Shown here piece after piece: positions 36,122-48,500 of a stretch of DNA of 64,000 nucleotides. Numbering within the stretch: position 1 is the first letter of the stretch; each line of letters starts with the position of its first letter. The translations under genes were made by a program, and so were the position numbers. Location of the stretch: NCBI GenBank assembly GCA_037974665.1, contig CM075770.1, positions 20,971,501 through 21,035,500 on the forward strand, read 5' to 3'. Under the pieces are notes generated by a model. It did not search any database, had not been told where the DNA came from, and saw only the letters and a list, made by a program, of their open reading frames with translations. Source of the DNA: Ehretia macrophylla. Taxonomy: Eukaryota > Streptophyta > Magnoliopsida > Boraginales > Ehretiaceae.

Positions 36122-36417
36122 CTGAATTTGTGCAAGTCTGTATCACCTTCCTTAATTGCCTTAAAGGCTCTATCCTATTGCCCTGTATTTGCATCAATGA
36201 CAAGTTACCTTCCATAGACCACAATTTTTGAACAATAATGAAATTTTCAATTAGGATACTAAGAAAGATGGTATAAAAGTGAAGAGAAGTCCCTTACGTT
36301 TCTTACCAGCAGCATCATATATGACATCGAATTTCTCAGGTAAGTTTTCAATGACCCTCCTTAGTATAGTCAATTGCCAAATCGACACCCAAACTCTTGA
36401 GTAATTCTAATTTCCAA
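36122..36417 (-). pseudogene. quinone-oxidoreductase-like (2-methylene-furan-3-one reductase type) fragment
   Basis: Two exon remnants on the minus strand, 36417-36307 and 36182-36122, separated by an intron with GT...AG borders. The first reads KLELLKSLGVDLAIDYTKE, then after a frameshift ENLPEKFDVIYDAAG; the second gives Q-stop-DRAFKAIKEG. This is the region after the Rossmann motif in medium-chain zinc-independent oxidoreductases (alkenal / enone oxidoreductase family). The frameshift and stop make it a pseudogene; the rest of the gene is not visible. It abuts the broken gypsy integrase. Confidence 0.75.
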
Positions 36418-36481
36418 CTGCTGTAAGTTACTACAAATTAATGATTTGAAAATTGCCAAAGGGCTAGTCAAGATTTGTGGG

Positions 36482-36592
36482 CTATTTTGAGGCAACTGAT
36501 GATTGTTGATCAAGTTTAATATTGATCCATTTTGGGATATTTTGAGGCGACTGATGATTGTTGATCAAGTTTAATATTGATCCATTTTTTTT
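36482..36592. repeat. 55-bp tandem duplication (two copies)
   Basis: TATTTTGAGGC(A/G)ACTGATG... starts at about 36483 and again 55 bp later. The copies differ at a few positions. Non-coding. Confidence 0.88.
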
Positions 36593-37051
36593 CCTATTGA
36601 GGTTCTCTAGAAAAAAGTCTACTAGTCGGTCATTCAATTGTTTAACCCATTAATATACAAATAAATCTCATATACACGTGAGATCAATTTTGTGTCATAA
36701 TCGAATGACTATTAGCTGAACAGGAGAATTTTATGTGTTCTCTTGTATCATCTAATGAATGGATACATTAGTTTGTTTAAGGTTCATCCAACTTTTGCGC
36801 TCTATTCAGAACCAAAAGAAAGTAGGATGAATTTCATTGTTTCATGGGACTTGAGGTTGTATGGACATCAAGAATATCTGTCCAAAATTTTGTGATAGCA
36901 GAAAAATATATAATAAATAGCTTTTGGGTAGGTCCTCGTAGAATTCAAAGAGACTACTTCAAAATTCAAATTTCATGTTAAATATCATGGGAATTGATAA
37001 TTCAACCGTCATTTATACAACTTTTTTTAACTACATTTAGCTGTCATGAGA
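36593..37051. other. intergenic DNA, no gene seen
   Basis: AT-rich spacer between the duplication and the Mutator-type element. Confidence 0.4.
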
Positions 37052-37060
37052 TAAAAGGAA

Positions 37061-37892
37061 GGGTAAATGATTAAAATGGTTTCTTATCTTATCACCTTGT
37101 GACAAATTCGTCCCTCATGTTCAAAGTACGACAAATTAATCCTTTATCTTTATAATTGTGACAACGTTAGTTCTCCCGTTAGAATCCAAACGAAAATGTC
37201 ACATGTGCGGCACATGCGTCACTTGTCTCTAGGCCAAAATCGTCATTTCAACTATTTTTTTCTTTGTCGCCTCCTTCTTCACACTATCACCACTTTACCA
37301 CCGCACCACCATCACATTCTCATTCACCTTTGATTACCACTACCACCAACTCTTTATCACCACAATACCCAACATCCTCATCTATTATATATATATATAT
37401 ATATGAGAAACCATTTGATGCTAAGATTTATGAGAATTCACAAATACTACCACGATGAAGCCATGGTGAATTCAACCAAAAAAAAAAGAGCCATGGTGAA
37501 GATTTCTTATGGGTGTTCACGATGTGAAAAGATGCAGCGACAACAAATTTGTGCCTTTCACGAGACGATGCAACCTGAAGAAATTAGGGCTGATGAATTA
37601 GGGCTAATTCTAGGGTTTAGAGCATTGGGGCTAATTCTAGGGTTGAGAATTGGGAATTGGGGTATGGATAAAATATATAAAGGATAAATGATGCAATTAC
37701 CCTTTTAAAATTTGGGGAAAAAGTTGCATGTGCATTGCACGTGATTAATCTGTCTAATTTTTGACGATTTTCACTAAAAGGACTAACGTTGTCACGATTT
37801 GAAAGATAAATGACTATTTTGTCACGTTTGGAAGATGAGGGACGAATTTGTCACAAAGTGATAAGATAAGGGACCATTTTGGTCATTTACCC
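37061..37892. mobile_element. non-autonomous Mutator-type (MULE) element, 832 bp
   Basis: Terminal inverted repeats of about 118 bp start GGGTAAATGA at both ends and share long stretches such as CTTATCTTATCA and GTGACAAATTCGTCCCTCA. A perfect 9-bp target duplication TAAAAGGAA flanks it (37052-37060 and 37893-37901), the Mutator signature. The interior has no transposase. It carries a CAC/CCA-rich stretch, an AT run (37385-37402) and a 94-codon frame (37403-37687) with a CSRCEKMQRQQICAF patch that I do not recognise; a captured gene fragment is possible but unproven. Confidence 0.92.
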
Positions 37893-37901
37893 TAAAAGGA
37901 A

Positions 37902-38452
37902 TTTGTCTAGTTTTCAGGGTCTTAAAAAGCGTGAAAACACATAAGAACTCTTGAATAGAAATGAAAAAGAAATGTAACTTCAGTTCCTTCTGAATCGGTC
38001 CTACGTACAACTTTACTAGCATTTCCTTATAACTATTGATATATCAAACATAGAGCTTTGTATTAAAAACAAGAGATATTGTAGATGAAATAACTCAAAA
38101 TCTTATATAATAAAAAATCTAATGGATTATATTTAGACTTGGTTCATTAAGAAGTATGGATATGTTATTGGTAAAAATTTATATCTAACAATTCACGAAG
38201 ACCATAGCCAGGGCATGTACTTTTTCCCCTAGAAATTACAGGGTATAGCTTCGTTTTGCAGCCGACGTTGCCAGTTCTGTCATGCAAGTCATAGGATCAT
38301 ATCATATCGAACCACAAACACTCTTTAGCAGGATGTGTAAAGGATTTGTACGTGTCATTCTATTCCACATTAGTTCGGTATTATATTTATTCAGTTTATA
38401 ATAATTTGAGTTCATTATTATTATTAACATGATCTTAAACATTTTGGTTTGT
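37902..38452. other. intergenic DNA, no gene seen
   Basis: AT-rich spacer without recognisable coding content. Confidence 0.4.
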
Positions 38453-38460
38453 ATCCTTAG

Positions 38461-38600
38461 GGAATAGTGTCCAAGAAGATGTTTCTGAAGAAGCTCCTAG
38501 AGTTTACGTGATGGATCATGTCCACAGATCAACTAGGACCAATGTGAAAAATGATGCATTGCTGATGTCGAAAGCTTTGACCTACAAGCTTGTTTTATGA
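38461..38600 (+). other. exon-like open stretch, not recognised
   Basis: After an acceptor-like TATCCTTAG, 46 codons stay open to TGA at 38598-38600, with balanced, non-AT-biased codons (EDVSEEAPRVYVMDHVHRST). It could be the last exon of a decayed gene or a transposon-borne scrap. I see no upstream partner exon. Confidence 0.35.
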
Positions 38601-38826
38601 AACTTCGATTTGTTTTAAAAGCAGACTACTATTAATCCCAAGTAGTAAAACTATATATATTGGATGAATGACACCACCAGAAGCTTAATGAAATATATCT
38701 ACATACACAATCAAGATAGCAGAACTTTGCTGCTTAAAAATTACAACTTGGGGTCTGCGTTCACTATTAAGCCTATGCCTCATATTCCTTTCAAGCTTGA
38801 CATGAGGCATAGTTGCAAGTTGGTAT

Positions 38827-40768
38827 TTATAACTGCATAGATGTGGAAGTGAATAGGTTGTGACCGAATATGAGAGAACTGAAGCTAGAACCACAAATGC
38901 AAGAAAGGACATCGACACAGATGCAGTCGCCATATCCGAAAACTTGGCATTTCCCCAGTTGGATCGCCAGTCATCGATTCGTGTAGTAGCCGAAGATGAT
39001 GCTGATATTAGAAGATAACTAATCATACGAAACATCAAACAGATGAAGATATCAAGTTGAGATTGTGCAGTAGGTCCACATCAAGTCTGCAAATAAACTT
39101 TCTGTTTAACAATTGTTAGGCAAGTCTAAGCTTTGGCAAAAAGTTGTAGAGCTAGATGGTCCCCCAAGCTAATTCCTGATTTTTATAGCGGGGTTTATCA
39201 CCCAAACAATACGTACAGATAAATTTTAACTCATTGTCCCTACTTTGACTTTCCGGTAAACTCCATAGCTAATCAAGACCCTGCCCTCCCTTCAATTAAC
39301 TACCATCATATCCTTCACCCTATACCCTCCCAAGGAACGTATGGAACAAGCCTTTAGGAGGAAGGATAGATTTAAGATTTTTATTCAATGAGGACTGAAA
39401 ACACAATTTTTTTATAAATACACACATTTTCAGAAAATACAACCTTAACTCTCTTCTTAATGACTGCGTTGTTGGAATCAATGAAGTTGTCACTCTACTG
39501 GCCCGTAAATGGCCCTGCCCTTTGCTGTTGTGGGAGAGGTCGGGGAGAGGCCGGGAAGGCAAGAGGCAGCCTATATCCATTGAGCTTTTTTATTGTTGAA
39601 TATTACGTTTATAACTAATACAGTGATTAACTATTAAGAAATCATCATCACCATTGAAATTTAGTAGTACCATCATAAAAGCTCCATATCATAAATCATA
39701 ACTAATTATGGGATTATTCGACATAACCTAGAAAAGGAAAAAACATAAATATATCGAGGTGGAACAATTGAATACCTGGTCAATAGCAAAATCATAGTAG
39801 TAACGAAATAGATGATGGACGAGGGACTTGCCTATGGCCAAGTTGTACACCAAATCAAACACCTGCACTGCTAAGTATATAAATCCTATGACGCTCGCTG
39901 ACATCGAATACCTGCCATCCAAATAAAGATGAAATCACCGCATAGCAGGGTGTAAAGTTGTTGTTTAGTCTGACTGTTGAATCATTCGATCAAGACTTAT
40001 CGTGTTTTTTAAATTTGAGCCCTGACTGCTAATATCTAGAATTGCATAAGTGTTGTTACATATTTGAGAAACCACCTCATACCTGAACTCTTTGTAACGA
40101 TAGAATAAATCAAGAGCCCAACCTATATTTCTATCAGCTGCCATTACTAAAAACAAAACCAAACAAAACAAGCATAAAAAAACCCTGAACCCTAGAGCCG
40201 CCCTCTTCACCATCTGCTATCTTTTTGCACTCCTTAAGATCGACAGCGACCACGTCGTCCTCCGACTACTTCCTCCGAAGCTGCTGCTACCACGGCCACC
40301 TCCTTCCTCCACTTTTCCATATTCACCACTCGTACCCATCTTGATCATCCCTTTCGGCTCTTCATGGACGGACCTACCCAACACAGACTCCAACGCCAGA
40401 GTTTTTTCCAGCAAGTTTCCCAGTGGATTCTTTGGTAGTGACGACGGAGCTTTTTCTTCTCGTTGCAAGGATCCATGAGTAAGATTGATATAATCAGAGG
40501 AAACGGATGATCTCGCCTAAGAGATCGCCGGCGGCCAAGATTGCTTAATTTGTTTGTTATTAGGATTACTTTTGGATGGGCTTTCGGGGCTAGAGCCTAT
40601 GGTCAAGTGTACCGGAGAGTCCGCCGGAGATGTTACTGGCAGCTACCTTGTCTTTGTTTCTGAGCAATTAGTAGTACTGGTTTTGGATGATGGGCTTCGT
40701 AGGCTAGAGTCCAACGTCAAGTGTGGTGATGTTTTGGACTCCGGGTCTGAAATGGTCCATGCCTTCAT
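38827..40768 (-). pseudogene. CASPL4A: CASP-like protein (CASPL4A type) pseudogene
   Basis: Three exon remnants: 40768-40083, 39911-39776, 39026-38827. They encode a Ser/Pro-rich N-terminus, then MVKRAALGFRVFLCLFCLVL, ADRNIGWALDLFYRYKEFRY, ASVIGFIYLAVQVFDLVYNL and YLLISASSSATTRIDDW, the four-helix MARVEL-type membrane domain of CASP-like proteins (Casparian-strip-protein relatives). Damage: in-frame TAG codons at 40645-40643, 40519-40517 and 40219-40217; GT in place of the AG acceptor before exon 3 (39028-39027); and a one-base frameshift near 38890, after which the C-terminus (SSLIFGHNLFTSTS) continues in another frame. A start at the Met after the third TAG would skip the stops but not the splice and frame lesions. 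Confidence 0.85.
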
Positions 40769-41280
40769 GTTTTTCTTTTTGCAGTTTAAGAGCGTGCAAC
40801 TACAACCTTGTACAACGTGAGAATAAGATCATGAGACTATTGTTTGTACGATTGCTCCAATTGGTAAATTCATTGGATTAAACAATAAAATGTTAGGGAT
40901 GGTGTAAGAGAATAGAATAATATGTGTGCTGATGAACCTGAAGGGATGGTTTTTGGCAGTTTTAGCTCAATTTATGTCAAATGTCGAGTTCTCATTAGTC
41001 AATTAAGACAGATTTTGTTTGTTTATTATCAGGTAGACAATTTTAGGCAAGCGGCAAGGCATTGACAGGTTTTACTGTTGCTCCCACGTGCGTGTTCTAT
41101 TACAGCAAAACGATCAGATCGTGCATTTATAGTGCATGTACCCAAAATCCACGTATCGCTAATAGAATGATCGTTGAAAACCCTATCCATTACAATAAAT
41201 AATACCTTTTTCTAATGTCAAAAATCTTACCATATGGACCCTTTGAATTCCCACCAAAATTTTTAAATTCGGATATAACC
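40769..41280. other. spacer, former upstream region of the CASPL4A pseudogene
   Basis: No gene visible. The portion next to 40769 would be its former promoter on the minus strand. Confidence 0.4.
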
Positions 41281-43880
41281 TGTAACGCCCTGGTCCCTCT
41301 TGAGGCCGGAGTTCCCGATCCTACTCCCACGGCATGAAAAATTAGGAGAAAAAGGACAGAGTCTCGCTTGTTTATATGACAATCCAAAACCAATACAAAC
41401 GATCATAATCTCAAAATCAAAGTCCAACCTCCACCGTAATTCCCAACTTCCTCTATCATCTCATACAACAAACTCCGTAAGGCCATCCGAGCCTTAGAAC
41501 CCACAAAAGTCCACAAACAAGCATGCAATAAGTCATAGAATTTCTAGACCATGAGATTGGTTATCATACCACTCTAATACTCTCTACTTAATCTACTTAA
41601 AGGTTAAATCTTCCAATCATTATTCATTTCAATTCACACAAGCATGCAGGCTACTTAGACAATAAAGTCAATCCTTAAGTTATTACATGTCGCCTTCTAA
41701 CTATTAATTATACAAGTCTTTGTGCATAATTACAATCCTTGCGGAATTACACGAACATACACAAGACCATAAGGTCTCAAATAAACCGCAAATAGAACAT
41801 GAACACAATTTTCCACAACCAGCACACCGATTTAGCGGCTTGAGGTTTCTTTTCAAGCCTTTTCAAGCTGAGTAGAAATCTCGTAAGAGAATAAAAGAAA
41901 TGTACGCCCGGTTCACCAGGTTCTACCACAAGCCTTATAGCTAGTAGTCCAACCTGAAACATGTTAAAACGAGGAATGAGCAACTAAAGTTATTCAGTGA
42001 GGGAAGGGATACAGATAACCAGGGATTTTCGAAAATCATTTCGTGCAATGCAGCAACTAAACAAATAATCCAAGCAATACCAGTTAGCAAGATTATTGAA
42101 TAAAGCATTAAAAACATTTAAAAAAGGATACGGTTCATTTTCTTTGTCTTCGATCTCGAACCACGAATCTCGATCCTTGATAACAAGTGCCGACAAATCC
42201 CTTATTCCTCCAATGGGGTACTTTGGATATACCCCAATCCTACGACCCATTTTCTCGAGGTACGTCCGTATGCCCCAACGAGGTGAACCATGCCTCTGGG
42301 GTAGGGGAGTATGCCTCAGCGAGAAAAGGAATAGGCACCATAGTAGCCGAGCTAGACTGACAGCACAATGCTGCCCGGAGTTTCTCGACACTACCATGTC
42401 AGAATAGGTTTCACAACTCGAATCACGATCACGAAAACCAAGTAATCACAGGTAAGTGATGACAAAGTAGGCCGCCCTTACAAATAGTTATAAGATAAGC
42501 TTTAAACATGCAATAACCATATGAGCACAAAGGGGTAAATGTCATACTTTTCCACAAAACTCTACAAGTAGCTCAAATATACTTTAGAAAGGCATTTAAA
42601 CACACAGTAGGCAACTACAAGTCAATACAAGTTCTAAAACATCCAATTCCCATATTTTCTCATTTGTTATCCTAAGTCATTTAGCTCCAAACTGAAGGCT
42701 AAGGTTCAAGGTTCTCAAACTAACTATTCTACTCTTCTAGTTACACATTATGGCACATTTAGAACCCTTGAAACCATTCATTAACCTGTATTAGCCACAA
42801 AAGCTCCAATTTTCCCTTTATAGATTATAACTACAAGTACCCTATTTAATGTTCAATTAAGCGCCATAACCTTATATTTAGTACCTCATCACCCTAAAAA
42901 CACTAAATATAATACTCAAATCCACCCGGATTCAATTTACTCCCGAAACCCCTTTGTAAACTAGGCCAATTATGCATTTTTACTTAAGTTTCGTGCACTC
43001 TAAGTTCACACAATTTTCATTCCATGTTTATTAACATGTCTAGCACCTATAGGAAGCATAAGATTGATCTAATTAGCAATTTATAGCAAAATCCTAGAAA
43101 TAGGTATTATTCATCATCTTCTTCTGTGATTCATACATACAACCATGAAACAAGCTACTACACAACACAAACAAGGTCTACATAGCATGTGGGAGGTACT
43201 TCATACAATATTTGAGCATCATATAGGCTAATATTAACAAATCAAGAAAAGCTATAATTGAGCATAAACTTTTAAACAACAAAATATGCAAAACTCCCTC
43301 AGCAAGCTCTTGTAGATGCTAGGAATAGACTTAGGCTAGCTTGAACTTAGTTGTAGGAAGCTTGGAAGAGATCAAACTGCAAATATTGAAGATAAAACCA
43401 CTCTTTTTCCTCTCCTGAGGGCCGTTGGGTATGGGGGCAATTTGGGAATTATTTGTTTTGTTTTGTGTGTATTTTGCTATGTATGTATAATGTAGTATGT
43501 ATATATTGCATGTATATAGGTTATTTTGAGGTCAAAGGCTTACAAAACTTAGTCAAATATAAGCCAAACTTTAATTAAAAGTTAACTAGTTAAAACTATT
43601 GTCATTCTCTAGATTCACTATTCACGCGAACAAAAAACTATTTTTCAAATGCGCGTTGCTAAGGTCTAATGGTCGAGTTCTCATTTTTCTCATTTCTCCT
43701 AAGGGTCATACAACCTAAGAAAAAATATTAGTTCGAGTAAATTAGATAGTCGAATTTATTATGAATAGTAACTATTCAAGAATAAAATAAACACCTCATA
43801 ATTCACCCTATTAATCAAAATAACATGTAATTATATGTAATTAGTCATTATTTATTATATGTTGGGTTTGGGGTATCACA
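41281..43880 (-). mobile_element. probable solo LTR of a gypsy element (2.6 kb)
   Basis: On the minus strand it begins TGTGATACCCC at 43880 and ends CAGGGCGTTACA at 41281, the border style of large plant gypsy LTRs. No primer-binding site, polypurine tract or protein domain is next to either end, so it seems to be a solo LTR. Immediate flanks (ATAACC left, ATCTAG right) show no obvious 5-bp duplication, which weakens the border call. Small frames inside are not gene-like. Confidence 0.65.
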
Positions 43881-44570
43881 ATCTAGCTATTTTCTACTAC
43901 ATTTATGGCACATAAACCAAGCATTAAACTAGTTCTAAAGGTTCTATTTGCATCAATTTTAACGTGCGCATACAAAGGGCCATGAAAATCAACGTTCTCA
44001 GAATTCGATAAATTTTAATGTGGGGCCATTTTAGCAACCCAACAACATATATTTAGAGTTGGATTAAGGTTTGGATCAATATTTCATGAGTCTGTGTAAA
44101 TAGTATCAATTCAAGACTTTGCAAAAATGATTTTATACATACACTTCATAAACACATAAAACAACTATATAAGTGTCTTCTCCTAACCCTAGAGGCATGA
44201 TATAAAGCTTCAAAATGAATAATAGAAAGCATATATAACAATATCAATTTAAACATAAACTACAATAGCAAATAAAATACATTTTTTTGTAAAATCTCTC
44301 ACCAAAACCAAGTAGAGCAAGTAAGGATGAAGCTTTGTGATAAGCTTGAAGAGATCCAAAGAGCAAAATTTGCAAGAAAAGCACTATTCCCATAATAAGG
44401 GTTTTTTTTTACTGATTTTAGGTATTTTTTGGCTTATTTTGAGCATTTTTTGGTGTTTATTGTGTTTTGTTTAATATATATATGTGTAAGATGATTATAT
44501 AGATTGATGGGTTGGATATTGAGTTTGGGTTGTGGGTTTAAATGAGTTTTGGGTGTGGTTTTAGTTAATA
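43881..44570 (-). repeat. fragment of a related LTR
   Basis: AAGCTTGAAGAGATCCAAAG and neighbouring sequence (44345-44400) parallel AAGCTTGGAAGAGATCAAAC in the preceding LTR (about 43360). This suggests a diverged, truncated copy of a similar LTR side by side with it. Confidence 0.5.
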
Positions 44571-45573
44571 AAATGCAAGACAAACTATTTTTAGTCCAAA
44601 ATAATAACATAATTTTTACTATTCATATAATATCAAAATATTTGTATAAATCACCCAACAGATATGCAATAAATATAATTTTTGTGAACGTAGACCAATT
44701 ATAAATTAAATAAAAAAAAATGAAATCTGAAAAATAAGACAATAAAAATTTTAATCCGAACTTAATTTAATAGAAAATTCTTTAAATACAAATTTTACAA
44801 AAAAATCTTTGATGAAAATAATTTAAATACCCATTAAAATACACATAAAAGTATACAACATTTAATTAAGAATATGATGAAAGTTTCGATAGTCACATAA
44901 CCAAACCAATATAATCAGCCACAACACCTATTGAAATTATTCCCAAAAAAAATAACCTCCTAATTCGTTCTCGTGGACCTCCAAATCTTCGTCACTAGGC
45001 TAATTTAGCCCAATAGAACAGCTCCGATTTTTAAAAATCACAACACCCTTTTCAAACATCTCACCTCCGCTCAGCTTGCCTGTGGTAGTATGGTGATCTG
45101 TTACAAATTCATTATGAGTTTCCCTTTATATCTGTCAAGCATCTAACACAAACGAGTGAAAGAGATATTAGATTCCTTTTCTCAAATTCCTTCTATCAGT
45201 AACACACTAAAACCTAAGACATATAAAAAAAGCGGAAGAGGAAAAAGGTGTGAAACCCATTTGGTATGCATTGATGTTCTGCTTTCAAGCACTCTAACGT
45301 AGTGATTTGGTAAATTGTACTGTTAATAATAGATTAACAAAATAACTCAAAAGTTGAGTGAAATGTTCGGATAGTAACCTATCGTAATCAAAGGTTCTGA
45401 GTTCTAATTATAATTTCGGCCTCCATTTTACCAAAAGTAAACTACTAAGCACATAGCAACTACAAGGAAAGAGCTGTTAGTAGAATCTATCATCGACAAC
45501 TATCATATGACAGAGATGGAAGGCAAAATAACCCCCACAAACTTGCTTAAACTTGCAGGTGAAGAGATTCCTT
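44571..45573. other. spacer and 3' flank of the farnesyltransferase gene
   Basis: AT-rich. The last few hundred bases before 45574 would include the 3' UTR on the minus strand. No additional gene. Confidence 0.45.
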
Positions 45574-48500
45574 TTATGATGAGGAGAAGAATTCGCGTGC
45601 TTCGTAATAACGGTCCAAGGCTATGTTATAGAGCGGATGAACTTGAGACAACAGATTGGAATAATTGCCAATTACATCCTTGACTAAAGGTGGAGAACCA
45701 GCATCCTTTGTGCAACTATACTGACAAACCGAGAGGCCACTTAAACAATAACATGTATGATAGTAGTCTCTACCCTTCCCCGGTTTGTCGCGGAAACCAC
45801 CTTTTACCTGCAACCACCACGGGAAATCAAAATATGAAATTCATCTGTAAAAATGCACAGGCAACAAAGAAGTCATGAACATAGATAAAAGGTAGGGGAT
45901 CTGAAACCTCTCCCAAGAAATAACGTGGCGTATTTAATCAAATTATCATTTTCCTTGCACTTGTTTTGGTTTCTTGTTCTTCAATACTTGTTTTTCGGCT
46001 TTTCGATCCCCACGTTATTTAAGCAAAGATGAGAACAGCAAATGAAACTGAAAATGAAAATTGTATCAAAAACTAGTGCAGACGTTATTCAGATTACCTG
46101 AGAGCACAATAGAATGTAGTGCTGCAAAAATAAGTTGTTGAAAATAGGTTTCATTGAAATATGTCCCCGAACAAAATTATAACCGATATTGGTCAAGCTT
46201 GCTGGATAACAAGCATTAGCATGTCCTGCAGCAGTGAGAAAGATAAAAATAAATAAATGGTGTAAACTAAGGAAAATGAGCTCAAACTAAGAAACAAAGG
46301 TCTATTTATCTAAATCTTGGATAAAGAGCGTGCCTATGTATATGTCTTATTTAAGTTCCCTATACCTTGCTGGTTAAGATGGTTAGTCTCATCACTATGT
46401 GAACAAGCCATCTCGTCATGTTGTTCTCCTTCAGAAATATCTGATGATGGAGAACCATCACCACTTCCTGTGCTGTAGTCACTTTCTTCAGCATTTGCTA
46501 TTCCCAGCTGCTCACCAACATTCAAATGTAATCGTTGAATGATAGCAGCCACGCCTCCCTGGTAATTGGTCCATCATTACTCAGTAATTATGGAAACTGA
46601 ACAGATAACAGTTACCATTTTAATGAGGTAAAGTTGTTTGGCATCAGTGTCGGCTTGCTTATACTTCGTGCATCTAATGAGCTTGATTCTGGTAAATGAT
46701 TTAAGCAGAGAAACCGAGTAATTATGGAGAAAAAATAATCGTAAGAGAAACTGCAAATTACCTGCCAGAAGGAATAGCAGCCATCAACCAATTTGTTTGT
46801 TCTCCCTTGAAATCCAGCCTCCACCCCTTGTCTGAATACCACCCAGTTCTGGTACAATAATCAAAATAAAATAACATTATGTCAAGGGCATCATCTCAAA
46901 TGCCATGTCACTGAACCACAATCACATAATAATTCTACCAAGGAGCAGTCTAAATGGAAGCATAAAAGTCAAAAGTACAGTACCATAGGAAGAAATCCCA
47001 ATGTTTCAAAGCAATATAAGGGAGCCAGCATCCAGGAATCAGAATATGGACGGTATAGACATTTTATTCCATATTAAGAGATTAAGTGCCAGTCACCTGA
47101 GCGCGGAGAACTCATCTTAGTGCTCAATAACTTGTTAATCGTACACACTGATTAAATTACATTCTAGAAAAAGTCTTCGAACAGGGTCCAAGATATGGGT
47201 TCTGCTCAAGCACTACATTTTGATTCTTCAAGTGCTACCACAACAGAATAGCATAGCTCAAAAAGTACGGCATTCTGAAGGTGAGGGGAAAAATTCTAAA
47301 GGACAGTACTTTAAATCTATCAACACAAAACGCCCTCTCCCAATTGAAAACCACCCAAAAATCTCCAGGAAAGAGATCATAGTATCATTAAAGGAGAACA
47401 AATATATTATCCACCGACATCAGCAACACCATCAAGAAGTAGGAAGACGAGAAGAAAAAGGTTTTAAATTTTAATGTGAAAATGAATGTTCTAATCTTTA
47501 GAAAAATTCGAGAAGCTTGGAGGAAAATCTTGTTATTTCAAGACAACAGGGAAGTAAGGGCAAGTAAGAAGCGAGAGGCACAAGCTTGTCCTAGTATAAT
47601 TTCTAAGTTGACAAGTGGGCTATGCCAATCTCAAAGGATTAAAACCAGAAGCTTGATTGATCAGAAAGTAGTGGTAATGAAGCTAAGAGAAAGGGCATAC
47701 TTAAGAGAAACAAGATCAACTTACAATTAGGCTTGGCAAGTCCAAACGATTGACCTCATTGATCAATACCATTGTAGCCAAACCGCAGAATGTATACCTA
47801 ATGGATAAATAACAGTGAGACACCTTCTCATATAAATGTCCACCTTAAAAGCAAAAAATTATCTGCACATATAAAAATTTATACATAACACATAGAACTG
47901 ACAGAAGAAGTACAAAAATAGAACAAAGAGCTTATTTCCAGTCAGTCACTGTAATAATCGTAACTGTGAACTAAGAATTTATCACGTCCCACAAATAGAT
48001 AACACACAGCCTGTTGTGTAACTTACCCACCATGAGCTTCTGACCCTGGTTCACCTGCGATTCCACCTTCATAGGTCTGACAACTGCAAACAAGATAATT
48101 TCTTCAGTCTTGATATGTATATGTTGACTTACATACAGAAAAGAGACAGCATCATCCATGCATTACTAACAAGAAATATGTGAAGCGATAAGTTTAATGC
48201 GTTAAGGGGCTAAAACTCATCCAACCCTTTCAACACTTTATATGAGGGGCCGACAGAGTGCCGACAGAGTCATAACAAAGCCATACCAGTTTCACTGTTA
48301 TCTTACAGAAATATTTTCAGATGTGCAACAAAAGGAATGCGCCCTGTTATGAACTCTCTTTTAATACAAGGAAGATCTTTTGATTCACTTTACTTCATAG
48401 TACAACTTGGTCATTGGTGTTTCTTATTTTACTTTTCTTGAGGAAAGTAGAGGTACTCTTCAACAGCATATTGGTCCATTTGTAGACAACCCCTAAGTTG

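Noticed and set aside
40554..40820. 88-codon plus-strand frame
   Set aside because: Antisense shadow of the N-terminal exon of the CASP-like pseudogene.
47220..47730. two 84-codon plus-strand frames
   Set aside because: They fall in intron 10 of the farnesyltransferase gene on the opposite strand, with no recognisable domain.
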